Below are positions 43,402 to 54,362 of a DNA stretch of 64,000 nucleotides, in pieces (positions within the stretch are counted from its first letter, which is position 1; the number at the start of each line of letters is the position of its first letter). The notes beneath the pieces were generated by a model. That model made no database searches, was not told the origin of the DNA, and saw only the letters and a list, made by a program, of their open reading frames with translations. Source of the DNA: Lucinisca nassula (Eukaryota > Mollusca > Bivalvia > Lucinida > Lucinidae). The position numbers and the translations under genes are program-made. Location of the stretch: the NCBI GenBank assembly GCA_963580285.1, contig OY757016.1:44531124-44595123 (forward strand), given 5' to 3'.

Positions 43402-44039
43402 AAGGTCAGTGGTAATCAAGCTTTTGGATCATTTAATCACTTTTGGTCGAATTTGATAAATAATCAACCCCAAAATTTTATCAATACATCAAAAAACGTA
43501 TATCATTCTATGTCCTGTGGCTCAGACTGAGGTATGGAAAGTAAAATTTCATTAATGTAAATATCATTCTGATTTATTATTCAAATCTTAGTGCCTTTAC
43601 TATAATAATCGCAAGTAGTTTTATGTCTAATGTCATTTTATGCATTCTTGTATTATGAAGCATAACTATTAAAAGTATATCACTATGTCATTTTAGTAAG
43701 GGCACATATGTACAATGTTGAATGTAGTACCAGTAACATAGCACCAGATAAAAGGGGGTATCCACAAATTATTTTTTCTTATTTGTGCACGAAAATGTAC
43801 ACTGTGGGTACTCATTAGATGCACCAATGCAAACATATTAACATTTTTGCTGAAAAAATGTAAGTAGCTTTTGTGTATGCCAAAGCTACTTACATTTTTT
43901 TCAGCAAAAATAGCAGAATTTTATATATTACATTTGCTAGAGCAGTTAACAATCTGACCAATATCATGCCCGTTAAGCTAATGAGGCCTTGAACAACTGG
44001 ACCCTAGTGTTTTAGAATTTTCTAAAAAATACTATACAG
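43402..44039. other. AT-rich spacer with a 28 bp-arm hairpin
   Basis: A strong hairpin at about 43850-43909 (TTTTTGCTGAAAAAATGTAA / TTACATTTTTTTCAGCAAAA) and part of a family H MITE near 43744-43824. Otherwise featureless. Confidence 0.45.
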
Positions 44040-44215
44040 AGAAGCCTCCGTGGTGTAGTGGTTATGCTACCCGCCGTGTAAACCAGGGTTTGCAGGTTAG
44101 ATCCTGGGCTTCTCCAGACTTTCAGATGAGTCTTTATGAGTCTTTAAACCGAGGTCTCATCTCCGTATGACCTTAGCTGTAAATCTCCAACACTCACTCA
44201 GTATACATGTTCTAT
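44040..44215 (+). repeat. SINE family E (tRNA-derived)
   Basis: Head GCCTCCGTGGTGTAGTGGTT with A-box match and B-box-like GGTTAGATCC, then TTAAACCGAGGTCTCATCTC. The 3' end is lost in flanking sequence. Confidence 0.6.
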
Positions 44216-44736
44216 ACAAATCATCAAACAAGGCTGTTTTCTTGGTACCCCCTCTCTCCAGCGTAACTCTTTTCTCCTCTTTACCCCCCCCCCCCCCCCT
44301 CCAACCAAGCTGGCTCAAGACAGCGCAGTCAGATGTGCGTCAGACTACACAGGAGGTCATATATTCGATCCCTACCGAGTCACTGAGTCGGCTAAGTATT
44401 TTTCTCTCCCATTCACTGATTCTAGAATGGCAGTTGTAAGAATTTGCACTGAAATTATGTGTTGGGCTGCCCAGGTAAAGTGTGGTTGGACAACATAACC
44501 AAAATAGTTTTGACAGGGCCATTAAACTCCGAACAAACCCAAATCCTCTCCCCAAGAACCCTACAATAGCATGCTTATATGATTGGAATGTGGCTATGTA
44601 AGCTGTGTTAACCCATAACATGCCAATCACAACAACTGTCATCTGCTTTGACCTCTGTTGTCACTTTAAGAAGTCATTTTTGCAAACTAGTAGTCTGATC
44701 TGGGTCCAAACTGTTTGCCTGTATGCAGAAATAATT

Positions 44737-44949
44737 TTAACCCTTGTCCTGCTGAGCCCGGATATGCCTTATTTTCCAAACAATGAAGATCCAGATCAGA
44801 TGGCTTCTGACGAAGCCATCTGATCAGGATCTACATTGTTTGCCATTCAGATTGTGAATTTGTTGCAATAATTTGCATCAAGTAATCTGATTGGTTGATA
44901 ATCGGTAGTGGGTGTGGCATATATGAATATTCAGCAGGACATGGGTTAA
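44737..44949 (+). mobile_element. TTAA-flanked MITE, subfamily 2
   Basis: TTAA, CCCTTGTCCTGCTGAGC ... TTCAGCAGGACATGGG, TTAA. Best-preserved copy of the subfamily. Confidence 0.78.
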
Positions 44950-45059
44950 GAAGTTTGTCAGAAGATGCAGCAGACGACGTAAACTGGTAAACAGACAACA
45001 TTTTCAGATGCAATTTTTTCTTGACATCTGAAGGGTTTATTATTCAGTTGATGAATTGC

Positions 45060-45347
45060 GACCCCCGCCCATCGGGGCTTGAAGAAATAAATGGGCTGCT
45101 TCCATGCAGAGCTGAATCCGGCCACACAAGTCACGAGTACTGGTAAACCGCTTAGAGGATTTAAGTTTGCCAAAGCAAAGCTGTGCGAGTGAGACTGTCA
45201 ATGTTTATAAACCCTATTGGTTTCATTGGGCAACAGGGCTTGAGATGCCATTTCATCTTAAGGTTCGGATAAAAGTCCCACAAAACTGGGAGCAACGTCT
45301 CCAAAATGACCTATTTAGAGTTGACGGGGACGTTAAACATCAAATGA
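45060..45347 (+). repeat. SINE family C, near-complete
   Basis: GACCCCCGCCCATCGGGGCT through GACGTTAAACATCAAATG. Confidence 0.62.
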
Positions 45348-45348
45348 A

Positions 45349-45470
45349 ACCAATTTTGTGGGACTTTTACCCGACATTGAGATGAAATGACATCTCAAGC
45401 CCTATCGCCCAATGAAACCAATAGGGTTAATAAGCATGGACGCTCAGACTCGCACCGCTTTGTCTGGGCA
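45349..45470 (-). repeat. SINE family C, opposite orientation, abutting the previous copy
   Basis: CCAATTTTGTGGGACTTTTA to GCACCGCTTTGTCTGG; tail-to-tail with 45060-45347. Confidence 0.58.
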
Positions 45471-46373
45471 TAACATCAAGTAATCTGATTGTCTGATAGT
45501 AAAAAAATAAATGTTACAAAATTAATTTATTCAGCAGAACAAGGATTACCTGTTCTATATTGCATAAACAGGTCAATTTCAAGTGTTTAAACTTTTACTC
45601 TCATGTCAGTCAATCTGAACGGGTGAAATCTATGTTCTTAAGCCCCAGCACCAAAAACTGTGTCTTCAATGAGGTCATCCAAACAGTGATGACACATCTG
45701 TACACCCACTGCTTCTTGCCCCAGGGATACACCCAGGGATACTTGTTTGCCCCTGGGATACCTGGGTGCACATTGAAGCTTTGTGTGGGCAGTAAAGTCT
45801 CTGGTCAGCCTGCACATCCGTGCAGGCTAGAGCCTTTGCTGCCCAATGATGTCATAAATTACATTTTCCCACAATGTGGCACATAATTTTATATGATCAA
45901 TTACAAAGCCTAAAAAGAGACAAAACGTCAAAAATTCCCATGAATATTCTACTGCACACTTACCTGTACAAATCCTGACCTTAATCACAATTTTACCAAA
46001 AAAAAAAAAAAAAATCAACAAACTTTAAAATCCAGGCCACTGTTGAATTTACCTTTACTGAATACCATAGGCTGACCATACAAGATGTATTTCCATATTT
46101 AGTTCTCGATTTGTTTGTTTATCCCTGTCATAAAACCGATTATCTGCCAGCGACCCACCGTGTATATACCGAATGACCCAGTTATTGCATGTAATTGTTG
46201 ATATTGTAAGGAAGACAGTGGCTTTATCGCCATATCACTGATGGTATCGGAGCAGCGATGATAATCATTTTGTTGTGACGATAAGCCTATTTTTTGTCAT
46301 TGTTTAAAGTTAGAATATTGAAAGAGAGGTCCAAGTGTGCCTTATTTGCCCACCTGAGAACAGTGTCATAGCC
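45471..46373. other. Spacer, mostly unrecognised
   Basis: A truncated MITE right end (to about 45548), an imperfect palindrome of CCCAGGGATAC / CCTGGGATACCTGGG near 45720-45768, and otherwise nothing supported. A 108-codon ORF here matches no family I know. Confidence 0.35.
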
Positions 46374-46553
46374 CTAGATAAGAAGGGGTATCCACATTTT
46401 ATTTTTCTTATTTCTGAATAAAAAGATATGTTATGGGTACTCATTAGAAGCGCCTGACTGAGGCGCTTCTTATTAGAACTCACAACATATGTTTTCATGA
46501 AGAAAAAAAGAGAAAAATATCAGTACTTTTCGGATGAAAAAGCGCCTTATCTG
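46374..46553. mobile_element. Hairpin MITE family H with AGATAAG ends
   Basis: AGATAAGAAGGGGTATCCAC ... AAAAAGCGCCTTATCT ends around the hairpin GTACTCATTAGAAGCGCCTG / GAGGCGCTTCTTATTAGAAC. Confidence 0.6.
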
Positions 46554-46599
46554 GAGCAATGAGTGTGTGACAAGCCAAATAAAATATGAACAAGAATTC

Positions 46600-47515
46600 T
46601 GCGGAAGTGGGCGCAAAGTCTGCGAACCATGACATCTAGGCCAAGATCAAACATAAATGCTTGCATAAAAGGCTTGAACTAAGTATCATTAATGAAGTTC
46701 AAATAATTCTTGAGAAATGAACTTAACCATTAGGATGAACGCTAGGATGGTGGCAACATTTTACAAAGTCAGTGAACCATGAAATGTAGGTCATGGTCAA
46801 ATATGGATGCTTGCATTTAAGTTGCCATCCCGAGATATAAGTTTGTACCAAGTATCATTAATGAAGCTCTTATGGTTATTGAGAAATTAACTTGACCAGT
46901 AGGGTGAACGCTAGGGTGGTCGCAATATTTTACAAAGTCAGTGAACCACGAAATTTAGGTCAAGGTCAAATATGGATGCTTGCATTGAGGTTACAATCCA
47001 CAGATTCAAGTTTGTACCAAATATCATTAAAGAAGCTCTTATAGTTCTTGAGAAATAAACTTGACCATTAGGGTGAACGCTAGGGTGGTCGCAATATTTT
47101 ACAAAGTCCGTGAACCATGAAATGTAGGTCAAGGTGAAATATGGATGCTTCCATGTAAGTTGCCATCCCCAGACACAAGTTTGTATGAAGTATCATTAAT
47201 GAAGCTCTAATAGTTCTTGAGAAATAAACTTGACCATTAGGGTGAACGCTAGGATGGTCGCAATATTTTACAAAGTCAGTGAAAGATGAAATGTTTGTCA
47301 AGGTCAAATATGGATGCTTGCATGTAAGTTGTCTTTCCCAGACACAAGTTTGTACCAAGTATCATTAATGAAGCTCTTATGTTCTTGAGAAATAAACTTG
47401 ACCATTAGGGTGAACGCTTGGGCGGTCGCAAATGTTGCATCTTGACAAACGGACGGATGAACGAATGGAGGGAAAACAGGACGCCTATATCGCCCCATGC
47501 TAATAGCAGGCTCGA
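46600..47515 (+). mobile_element. Satellite-carrying element H, ~165 bp monomers
   Basis: Five or so ~165 bp monomers (TTTGTACCAAGTATCATTAA, AACTTGACCATTAGGGTGAA), then GACAAACGGACGGATGAACG microsatellite-like sequence (47443-47470) and an end GCCTATATCGCCCCATGC. Same architecture as the other satellite carriers. Short minus-strand ORFs are repeat artefacts. Confidence 0.65.
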
Positions 47516-47574
47516 CAAAAACCCTTTATATGGGTAACCCCAAAACAAACAGTGCAGGCCCCGATCAGACACGC

Positions 47575-47760
47575 CAGCCTCAGTAGCTCAGTCGGATGGG
47601 CGGGTTCGTTACCTGCCGGGGTCGGCAACGTTCTTTCGTGGAGATTGATCATGAAATCTTTTCTATAAGCCTGCCAAGAAAAAGTGTGGTCAGGTAAACT
47701 GACCGGCTCAAAAATGACCTAAATAGTGTTGACTGGGCCATTAAAATCCAATACAATGAA
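47575..47760 (+). repeat. SINE family D, internally deleted
   Basis: Head GTAGCTCAGTCGGATGGGCG, B-box region GGTTCGTTACC, CATGAAATCTTTTCTATAAG with about 90 bp of body missing, 3' end GTGTTGACTGGGCC. Confidence 0.6.
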
Positions 47761-48136
47761 CCAACCGATCAGACACATTTGCACTGTGTGCAAATAGAAG
47801 ATTCCTCTGGCATAATCCATTCTGCTAATCACAACAACTGTCGTCTGCTTTGTTGTCTGCCTGTTACTTTGGTTGGCTGTGTTACGGTTTAACAACACTT
47901 CTCTTTGGGTCATTTTGTGTTGTTTCCCTGAGAAAGGGCGAAAAGATAGAGATAGAGAGGGCCACGGGAGAAAAAGAGGATATGGATTGAAAGTGAAGAA
48001 ACAGAATAACAATATTCTCCCTCAACCCTTACCTGCTGCAAGGACAGCAGGCCTTGCCCAACTGTAAACCAATATCAAATGCCCACCACATTGACGCAAG
48101 CTATATGACACCTTTGCCTCAACGCAGATCCCCGCC

Positions 48137-48290
48137 AGGAAGCCTCCGTGCTATAGCTGCCCGTCTTGTAAACTGGGGGTTGTAAGTTCGATTCCGGACG
48201 TCTTTAAACTTTCGGATGAGTCTTAAAACCAAGGTCCATCTCCATATGATCTTAGTTATTGGTGGGACAAAAAACGCAAACACACACACA
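48137..48290 (+). repeat. SINE family E
   Basis: GAAGCCTCCGTGCTATAGC head with GTTCGATTCC, body CGGATGAGTCTTAAAACC, CA-repeat tail at 48274-48290. Confidence 0.6.
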
Positions 48291-48382
48291 CCACCTCCAC
48301 TGATAACTTTAATACGAGAACTTCAAATATGAATGCAACTAAGCACATAAAAATGATTCTGTGATAGATTTCAATGAAAAAT

Positions 48383-48975
48383 TTATTTTGTCCCCTCAAA
48401 GTATTCCCCTTTAACAGAAATACAAACTTTCAGTCTTCTGATCCAAACATTGAATGCATTTTGGTAGTCTTTTCGAGGTATACTATGAAGGCACAGGAAT
48501 ATTGCAGAACCGAGGTGTTTGCGCTGTACAAATTTTCGACCAGAAAGGTATTTTTCAGCCGCGGGAACAAAAATAAGTCACACGTGGCAAGGTCAGGGGA
48601 ATACGGGGGATGAGGGAGTTCAACAGCCTTTTCCTGCTTCAGATAGTCTTGCACAATGAACGCTTTGTGCGATGACGCATTGTCATGTAGCAATCTGACA
48701 TTGGCCAAACCAGTTGCGGGTCTTCGTTCTTTGAAATATTTCTTCAATTTTCACCTGTGACGACATTAGCGAAAGACCATGCATTGTAATTTGGAAACTT
48801 TTTAAGCAACTTCTTGGCGCACTGAACGCGTGTCTTTTTCTGCTCATCTGTCAACAGATGGGGAATCCATCTAGCACAGATCTTTCTCATTTTCAAATCC
48901 CGTTTCAGAATTGTATGAGCTGCTCCTAATGAGATGCCAACCATACTAGGTATTTGAACAGTCCTCGTACTAAAT
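48383..48975 (-). pseudogene. mariner-type transposase pseudogene, N-terminal and central parts missing
   Basis: Minus strand. The proximal part reads TVQIPSMVGISLGAAHTILK and LTDEQKKTRVQCAKKLLKKF, the usual HTH-to-linker region of mariner transposases. It then jumps from VVTGEN, where the first catalytic Asp block should follow, to LLHDNASSHKA (second Asp block) and HPPYSPDLATCDLFLFPRLK (third Asp block). The C terminus needs one frameshift and contains WIRRLKVCISVKGEYFEGTK before a TAA at 48383-48385. Family proteins are about 345 residues; here the first ~90 and a central block are absent. No ITRs were found. It is dead and old. Confidence 0.85.
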
Positions 48976-49265
48976 CAGTGTTGCAAAGTGTGGACCCAGA
49001 TTGGACTGCTTCTCTACATCAGTTTAGAGTAGTCTGGTCTGAGTCCATGCTGTTTCCATTTATGCAAAAATATGTTTGAAAGGTTTGCAAGAAGATGCAG
49101 CAGACAATATAATAACAGACAACATTGTCAGGTGCAGTTGTTCTTGGCATTTCTGAAACTCTATATTTTTTTATTTACAGAGCCACTCATCAGAATGCTC
49201 ATGATCATCTGTTAGTTAAATGTCTGTAATTTTTGGGATATTTACTATAATCTAGAGAAGGATAG
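48976..49265. other. Spacer with a decayed hairpin MITE
   Basis: GTGTGGACCCAGATTGGAC / GTCTGGTCTGAGTCCATGC arms near 48990-49050, ends worn away. Confidence 0.45.
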
Positions 49266-49770
49266 TTAACCCATTGTATACTAGTGAACTCTTCCATCGC
49301 TATGCACTAGTCATTTGTAACCACTGCCCCCCCCCCCCCACCACCTACAGGGATAGGCGGGGGAGTTACCCTCTGTGTTCCCCGGCAGTGCCAGGTTAAT
49401 GCTGGTGTTTTGATATTATGCAAATATACCCCCAGTGGAATGAACTATTATAAACAGCGGGGCTGTGACCTTCTAGAAGTCCCCCGCAGTGCAGGGCTTC
49501 TAGCAGGGCTGTGAAAAGTCATTATCCTCGCTATCCCCGTAGGTGAGGGGGCAGTGGTTACAAATGACTGGTGCACTATATGTTGGACAAATGCATTTAT
49601 CATGTAAGGGGTGGTAGGCCTATTTTTTCGTTTTTATTCTATTTTTGACAGAAAATTCTGTTGGCAAATAGTGTGACCCTGATCAGACACCACGTTTTGT
49701 GGCGTCTGATCTGGGCCTGCAATGTTTGCCAAGGTACCACTTTAGGGATTTCCCGCATACAATGGGTTAA
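49266..49770 (+). mobile_element. TTAA-flanked MITE, family 2, with a second MITE nested inside
   Basis: TTAA, CCCATTGTATACTAG ... ATACAATGGG, TTAA. The interior is interrupted at 49303-49575; removing this restores the CGCTATATGTTGG of other copies. Confidence 0.75.
49303..49575. mobile_element. 273 bp TIR element with 3 bp CTA target duplication
   Basis: TIRs TGCACTAGTCATTTGTAACC and GGTTACAAATGACTGGTGCA (about 28 bp in all, extending into a C/G run). CTA at 49300-49302 and 49576-49578 is the duplication, confirmed by related unoccupied MITE copies. Superfamily uncertain; a 3 bp duplication fits PIF/Harbinger or CACTA. Confidence 0.75.
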
Positions 49771-49820
49771 ACAATATTTTTTCCTTATTTCTTCATAAAA
49801 ATCTGTGTTGTGGGTACTTG

Positions 49821-50033
49821 TTAACCTTTATCTTGCTGTTCACGACAACCCCTATCTTTGCAAACAGTATATATCCAGATCAGATGGCTTCTGAAGAAGC
49901 CATCTGATCAGGATCTACACTGTTCGGCATTCAGTTTATGAATTTGTAGCAATAAATTACATCAAGTAATTTGATTGGTTGATAGACAGAAATGGGTGTG
50001 GCTTAAATGAATATTCAGCAAGATAAGGGTTAA
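49821..50033 (+). mobile_element. TTAA-flanked MITE, subfamily 1
   Basis: TTAA, CCTTTATCTTGCTGTTCACG ... TTCAGCAAGATAAGGG, TTAA with the standard hairpin. Confidence 0.75.
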
Positions 50034-50100
50034 TATTGCTGCAATGAGGCAATTCTAACAAGTGCCAAGATTTCTGAACAGAAATAAGGAAAATTAGCCC

Positions 50101-50262
50101 TTAACCCATTTTGTAATGGAAACACCAAAACGGATGCAGGCCCGGCTTAGACGCCCCAGAATGCAGCGGCTAATCAGTGCCTACACTGCTTGCAAAAACT
50201 TCAGCCATTTTCTAAGTCAACTTTGAAGAAATCACAATCTGACACCCCTAAATTTTTAATGG
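50101..50262 (-). mobile_element. TTAA-type MITE, family 2, truncated
   Basis: TTAACCCATTTTGTAATGGA start, degraded hairpin and TCTGACACCCCTAAATTTT; no right end. Confidence 0.5.
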
Positions 50263-50319
50263 ACTTGTGCAATATATCATCACGTGAACAAGTCCATGAA
50301 ATGAAGACCCCCCTACACC

Positions 50320-50522
50320 CCACTTTATATAGAGAAAACGGGGGTTTACAGGGTATACATTATTTTTCTAATTTTTGCTCCAAGACATAGGTTGTGGGTA
50401 CTTGTTAGAACCGCCACAACCTATGTTTGCAGTACTAATAAGAAAAATATCAAGGATTTTCATCAGAAAATGGCCAATTTGGAGATGTGAAAAAATGCAC
50501 CATGTCGCACGGGTGTGTTATC
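50320..50522. mobile_element. Family H hairpin MITE
   Basis: ATATAGAGAAAACGGGGGTT ... TTGGAGATGTGAAAAAATGC. The hairpin is shortened to ACATAGGTTGTGG / CCACAACCTATGT. A fuller relative lies at 56346-56575. Confidence 0.55.
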
Positions 50523-50667
50523 GTAATGTACAGTCAAACTTCAATGACTGGAACACCTTTGGGACCATGAAAACCTGTTCAAGACAGGGGTAGTTCGAGC
50601 CACTGAGGGTTACTCCCAGGAGGCATAACGGGGTTACCTTTGGGACATCTTTTTAGTGTTCTATAAT

Positions 50668-50735
50668 AAAAATGTATGCTGTGTGTACTCATTAGAATCG
50701 CCTCATCGAGGCAATTCTAATGAGTACATATAGCA
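50668..50735. repeat. Family H hairpin
   Basis: TGTGTGTACTCATTAGAATC / ATTCTAATGAGTACATATAG. Confidence 0.5.
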
Positions 50736-51179
50736 CACATTGACAAGATAAAAGTCGAAAATATTCTTAATTATCTCGCACTATTTCTTACGAAGAGGAA
50801 TTCCCTAGGGACTCAGTAACGGGTTCGACTCAGCCATGGAATACGAGCCATCAAAGTTCTACTGTATAAGGTGGAAGATTCCATTCACTGCAAAATGAGT
50901 TAATTTTCCTTGTTATGCCTCCTTATCTGGAGCTGTACATTTGAAATATAATTTGCATAAACAAGTAAATCCGGATGGAAAACAGCCAACTAGTTGATCC
51001 ATTAATCCATATGTTCAGGGAAACCCTACGGTAAATCGGGACAAGGGCAAACAAGTGCAGACCGAGACCACATGCTACAGAATGCAACACCTGATCAAGG
51101 CCTAAAGGCCTTCAATGTTTGCAAAAATTTGCGCCATTTCTTTAAAATAAACTAATACTATAGCAATATAATCCTAAGT

Positions 51180-51395
51180 ATTGGCCGCGACAGACAGACC
51201 AAAGAAAACAGTGCCATCCCAGATCAGACTGCTCCCAAAGGAGCAGTCTGATCAGGGTCTACACTGTTTGCCATTGCGTTTGTACTTATTGGACCCCTTG
51301 CTGGATTGTGACACAAATTTGTTAAAATTTTTGGAGAATTACAGCAAGTCCACAAGGTGTCCGAATTTTTAGGATTTTTATGGTAATTCAACTTG
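51180..51395. mobile_element. Hairpin MITE family 3
   Basis: Hairpin CAGATCAGACTGCTCC / GGAGCAGTCTGATCAGGG, then GCTGGATTGTGACACAAATT and the end TTTAGGATTTTTATGGTAA. The left end is lost. Confidence 0.55.
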
Positions 51396-51600
51396 ACACC
51401 CCTAAATTTAACAATGAACTCCTGCTACATATAATGTGGAAGATGCCATTAAGTACACAGTGGGTAACTGATCAAACATTTTCGCACTTGGGGTAACTTT
51501 TTTTTTGTATGGAGTTTAATGACCTAGTCAACACTATTTAGGTCATATTGAGTCAGCCAGTTTGTTCTGAATTGAGGTTTTAAGTCCCTGTCAACACTTT

Positions 51601-51812
51601 GTTTGTTTGTTTGATTTGAGGTTTAACGTCCCCGTCAACACTGTAAAGGTCATTTTGGAGACGTTGCTTCCAATTTTGTGGGACTTTTACCCGAGATTGA
51701 GATGAAATGACATCTCAAGCCCTGTCGCCCAATGAAACCAATAGGGTTTATTAGCATGGACGGTCCGCCTCGCACCGCGGTTCCTGGACAGGCTTAGATC
51801 CTCTAAGCGGTT
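51601..51812 (-). repeat. SINE family C
   Basis: TTTGTTTGATTTGAGG tail to TCTAAGCGGTTTACC; the first of two tandem copies. Confidence 0.62.
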
Positions 51813-52000
51813 TACCCTGTCAACACTATTTAGGTCATTTTGGAGACATTGCTTCAAATTTTGTGGGACTTTTACCTAACACTGAGACAAGCCTTACCGC
51901 CCAAAACAAACCAATAGGGTTTATATGCATGGATGGTCTGACCCGTACCACTTTGCCTGGGAAGGCTTAGACCTTCTAAGTGGTCAAAAGACTGAACCAC
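51813..52000 (-). repeat. SINE family C, second tandem copy
   Basis: CTGTCAACACTATTTAGG to GACCTTCTAAGTGGTC. Confidence 0.6.
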
Positions 52001-52039
52001 TTCCATACAAGCTTTCTTTGAAAACTTTTAAAGATTAGG

Positions 52040-52435
52040 TGACAGGACAGGATTCCAGACATAGAAGTCCTGAATAAGGCAGGGATGCAGAGTGTACATA
52101 CTCTTCTGAAACTGGCAGAGTGACATGGACAGGCCATGTTACCAGGCTGGCTGGGGAATGTTTGCCAAAGAAAATTCTCTATGGAGAACTAGAAATGGGC
52201 AATTGCGCCGATGGTGGTCTGAAACAAGGGCACACTCAAAGCCTCCCTCGAGGACTTCTGTTCAACATATCAACAGAGTTGTGGTACAAACTGCATAGGG
52301 CCGAGCAAAGTAGCGAAGCCTCATCAGAAGGGATGCTAGTGAATATGGGAAACGAATAAGCAAAGCCCAGGAGAAACATGCACAGCACAAAGCACCTTTA
52401 AGACATCATCAACAGAACTTTCTTCCTCTAAAGTC
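52040..52435 (+). pseudogene. C-terminal remnant of an RTE-like LINE reverse transcriptase ORF
   Basis: Across two or three frames the plus strand encodes a tail common in RTE-type ORF2 proteins of invertebrates: IPDIEVLNKAGMQSVHTLLK, then TWTGHVTRLAGECLPKKILY and GELEMGN, then an RYKDTLKASL-like block in another frame. Several frameshifts and stops; no RT core nearby. I see no target duplication. Confidence 0.65.
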
Positions 52436-53050
52436 TCTTGCTCAGCTTAGAGCTAGAATTGGTCTCATCAGCCATCTTAGAACAATTTCATTGCCCTATG
52501 CGCATTCAGAGCACACAGAGATGAAGAGGAGCTAATTCCAGAAAATATCAGAATGAGGTTAATAATTCAACTAGAACACACAAAGTTTTTAGAGGATTTT
52601 CAACAATATTTATATGGAAATCTGACAGACATTTGTTCTTGAAAGCTGTTTCTTAGAGTGATATCCACGAGAGGAACTTTTCTGCGGAGTTATTGGCTGA
52701 ATGGCCACCGCATAACGGAGTTCTGAACTTGTTGCTGGAACCACGATGTGGAATTCCAGGCAGTAATGGCGACCAAGCCATAAGAGTTTCAGATCTTAAC
52801 TTTAAGATTGTTTTTGTGGGAAACAGTAGCCTTTCTCACATGTGATCTAGACTGGTCATTGTCAGAAATGACAGACAAACTATTGTTTGAAACCTTGTTT
52901 TGAGTACAGTAACATGTTACAAGAGGTGATTCAAATGAGTAAACACAACATACAATTTTTTGAAGACAAATTAACTCAAAACTATCCTTATTCATCTTCC
53001 CTATCTGGAAATATGGATGTGAATAATCCATAAGCATTCTCTTATAATTT
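52436..53050. other. Spacer, no recognised content
   Basis: The first ~150 bp could be the 3' end of the LINE remnant. Nothing else supported. Confidence 0.35.
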
Positions 53051-53054
53051 GGCT

Positions 53055-53280
53055 ATATCGTAAAATCCTAAAAAAAAAATTGGACGCCTTGAGGACTTGT
53101 TGTAATCATCCTAAAATTTCAACAAATTTGATTCATGATCCAGCAAGGAGTCCAAAAAGAACAGAAGGAATGGCAAACAGTGCAGACCCTGATCAGACTG
53201 CTCCTTCAGGAGCAGTCTGATCTGGGTCTGGACTATTTGCTAAGGCCTGTCTATCCCAATATTTAGGATCATTATGGTAT
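53055..53280. mobile_element. Hairpin MITE family 3, best preserved
   Basis: Ends ATCGTAAAATCCTAAA and TTTAGGATCATTATGGTAT, hairpin AAACAGTGCAGACCCTGATC / GATCTGGGTCTGGACTATTT. The target duplication is unclear. Confidence 0.62.
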
Positions 53281-53299
53281 ATGCCATAAGCTCAAGTCT

Positions 53300-53575
53300 A
53301 CTGTCGGCCCCCGCCCATCGGGGCTTGAAGAAATAAATGGGCTGCATGATGCTTCCACCCAGAGCTGAATCTGATCGCATATGAGCACTGGTAAACCGCC
53401 TAGAGAATCTAAGCCTGCCCAGGCAAAGTGGTGCGAGTTGGGTAACAGGGCTTGAGATGTCATTTCATCTCAATGTCGGGTAAAAGTCCCACAAAATTGG
53501 AAGCAATGTCTCCAAAATGACCTATATATAGTGTCGACGGGATCTTTAAACATCAATTCAAACAAAACCAAATCA
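53300..53575 (+). repeat. SINE family C, near-complete
   Basis: GTCGGCCCCCGCCCATCGGG to TTTAAACATCAATTCAAAC. Confidence 0.65.
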
Positions 53576-54103
53576 AGTCTATTGTTTAACAGCTACAATG
53601 TATCAATATCATTGTAAAATTTTCAGCATTTCTATACGTTTTGAATTTTTTTCAACTTAACTTGCGCATCTTTTGAGCAAAAGACGAAGATAACTTCTGT
53701 AGATAAATCAAAAAGCTGTCTGAATACTTACAAAAATTATGGTATGTCACAGCTGCAAAATAAAATCAACATCATCAGGATGAAATATTTTTTTTAACGA
53801 TTTAATATTGATCACCTACTTCTACCAATAAAGACATTACAATGACAGGTCAGTTGTCCCCCTTGGCATTTAAGTTGTAAAGAAATCAATTTGGTGTCAA
53901 TAATGTGTAATATACACTTTAAGATTCAAAACTTGATAGAGGTTATTACTGACCTTGAAGGAGAATTTCTTTTTATTAATGCCAATCAAACTTTCAAGCA
54001 TTTGCACTTAGGAAAGCAAACATTTACAAAAAGCCCCAAAAACTACTGAACTGTTAGACTACTGAACTGTCAAAAGCTTCAGATAAGGAGGCGTAATTCT
54101 ATA
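53576..54103. other. AT-rich spacer, no recognised content
   Basis: No repeats shared with the rest of the window, no frame over 60 codons. Confidence 0.4.
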
Positions 54104-54362
54104 TTAACCCTTTTTGTAGCAAATGGAATATTCCTCCTTATATATAGCAGGAGTCCATTTTAAAATTTTGGGGTGTCAGGCTGTGTTTTCTTCGAAATTG
54201 ATTTGGAAAATGACTGAACTTTTGCAAATACATGTAGTGTAGGTTTTGTATTTTTTTTGGAGGGGGGGGGGGGGGGGTAGGCCCTGATCAGATGCCACCT
54301 GATCTGGGCCTGCACTGTTTGCCAGGGTACCCGTTTTGGGTTTCGGGTACAAAATGGGTTAA
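54104..54362 (+). mobile_element. TTAA-flanked MITE, family 2, with poly-G tract
   Basis: TTAACCCTTTTTGTAGCAAA ... GGGTACAAAATGGGTTAA; a G run (54254-54278) interrupts the left side of the hairpin. Confidence 0.7.

Noticed and set aside
45560..45886. A 108-codon ORF as a possible gene
   Set aside because: No recognisable domain, composition typical of the surroundings, and part of it covers an imperfect palindrome.
47719..48067. ORFs on both strands around 47.8-48.0 kb
   Set aside because: No family resemblance; they overlap a SINE D end and low-complexity purine sequence.
48359..48944. An active or domesticated mariner transposase
   Set aside because: The first catalytic Asp region and the N-terminal part are missing and the C terminus needs a frameshift.
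14936..54362. CRISPR-like or regularly spaced palindromic repeats
   Set aside because: The hairpins are irregularly spaced parts of individual MITEs with TTAA duplications, in eukaryotic DNA.
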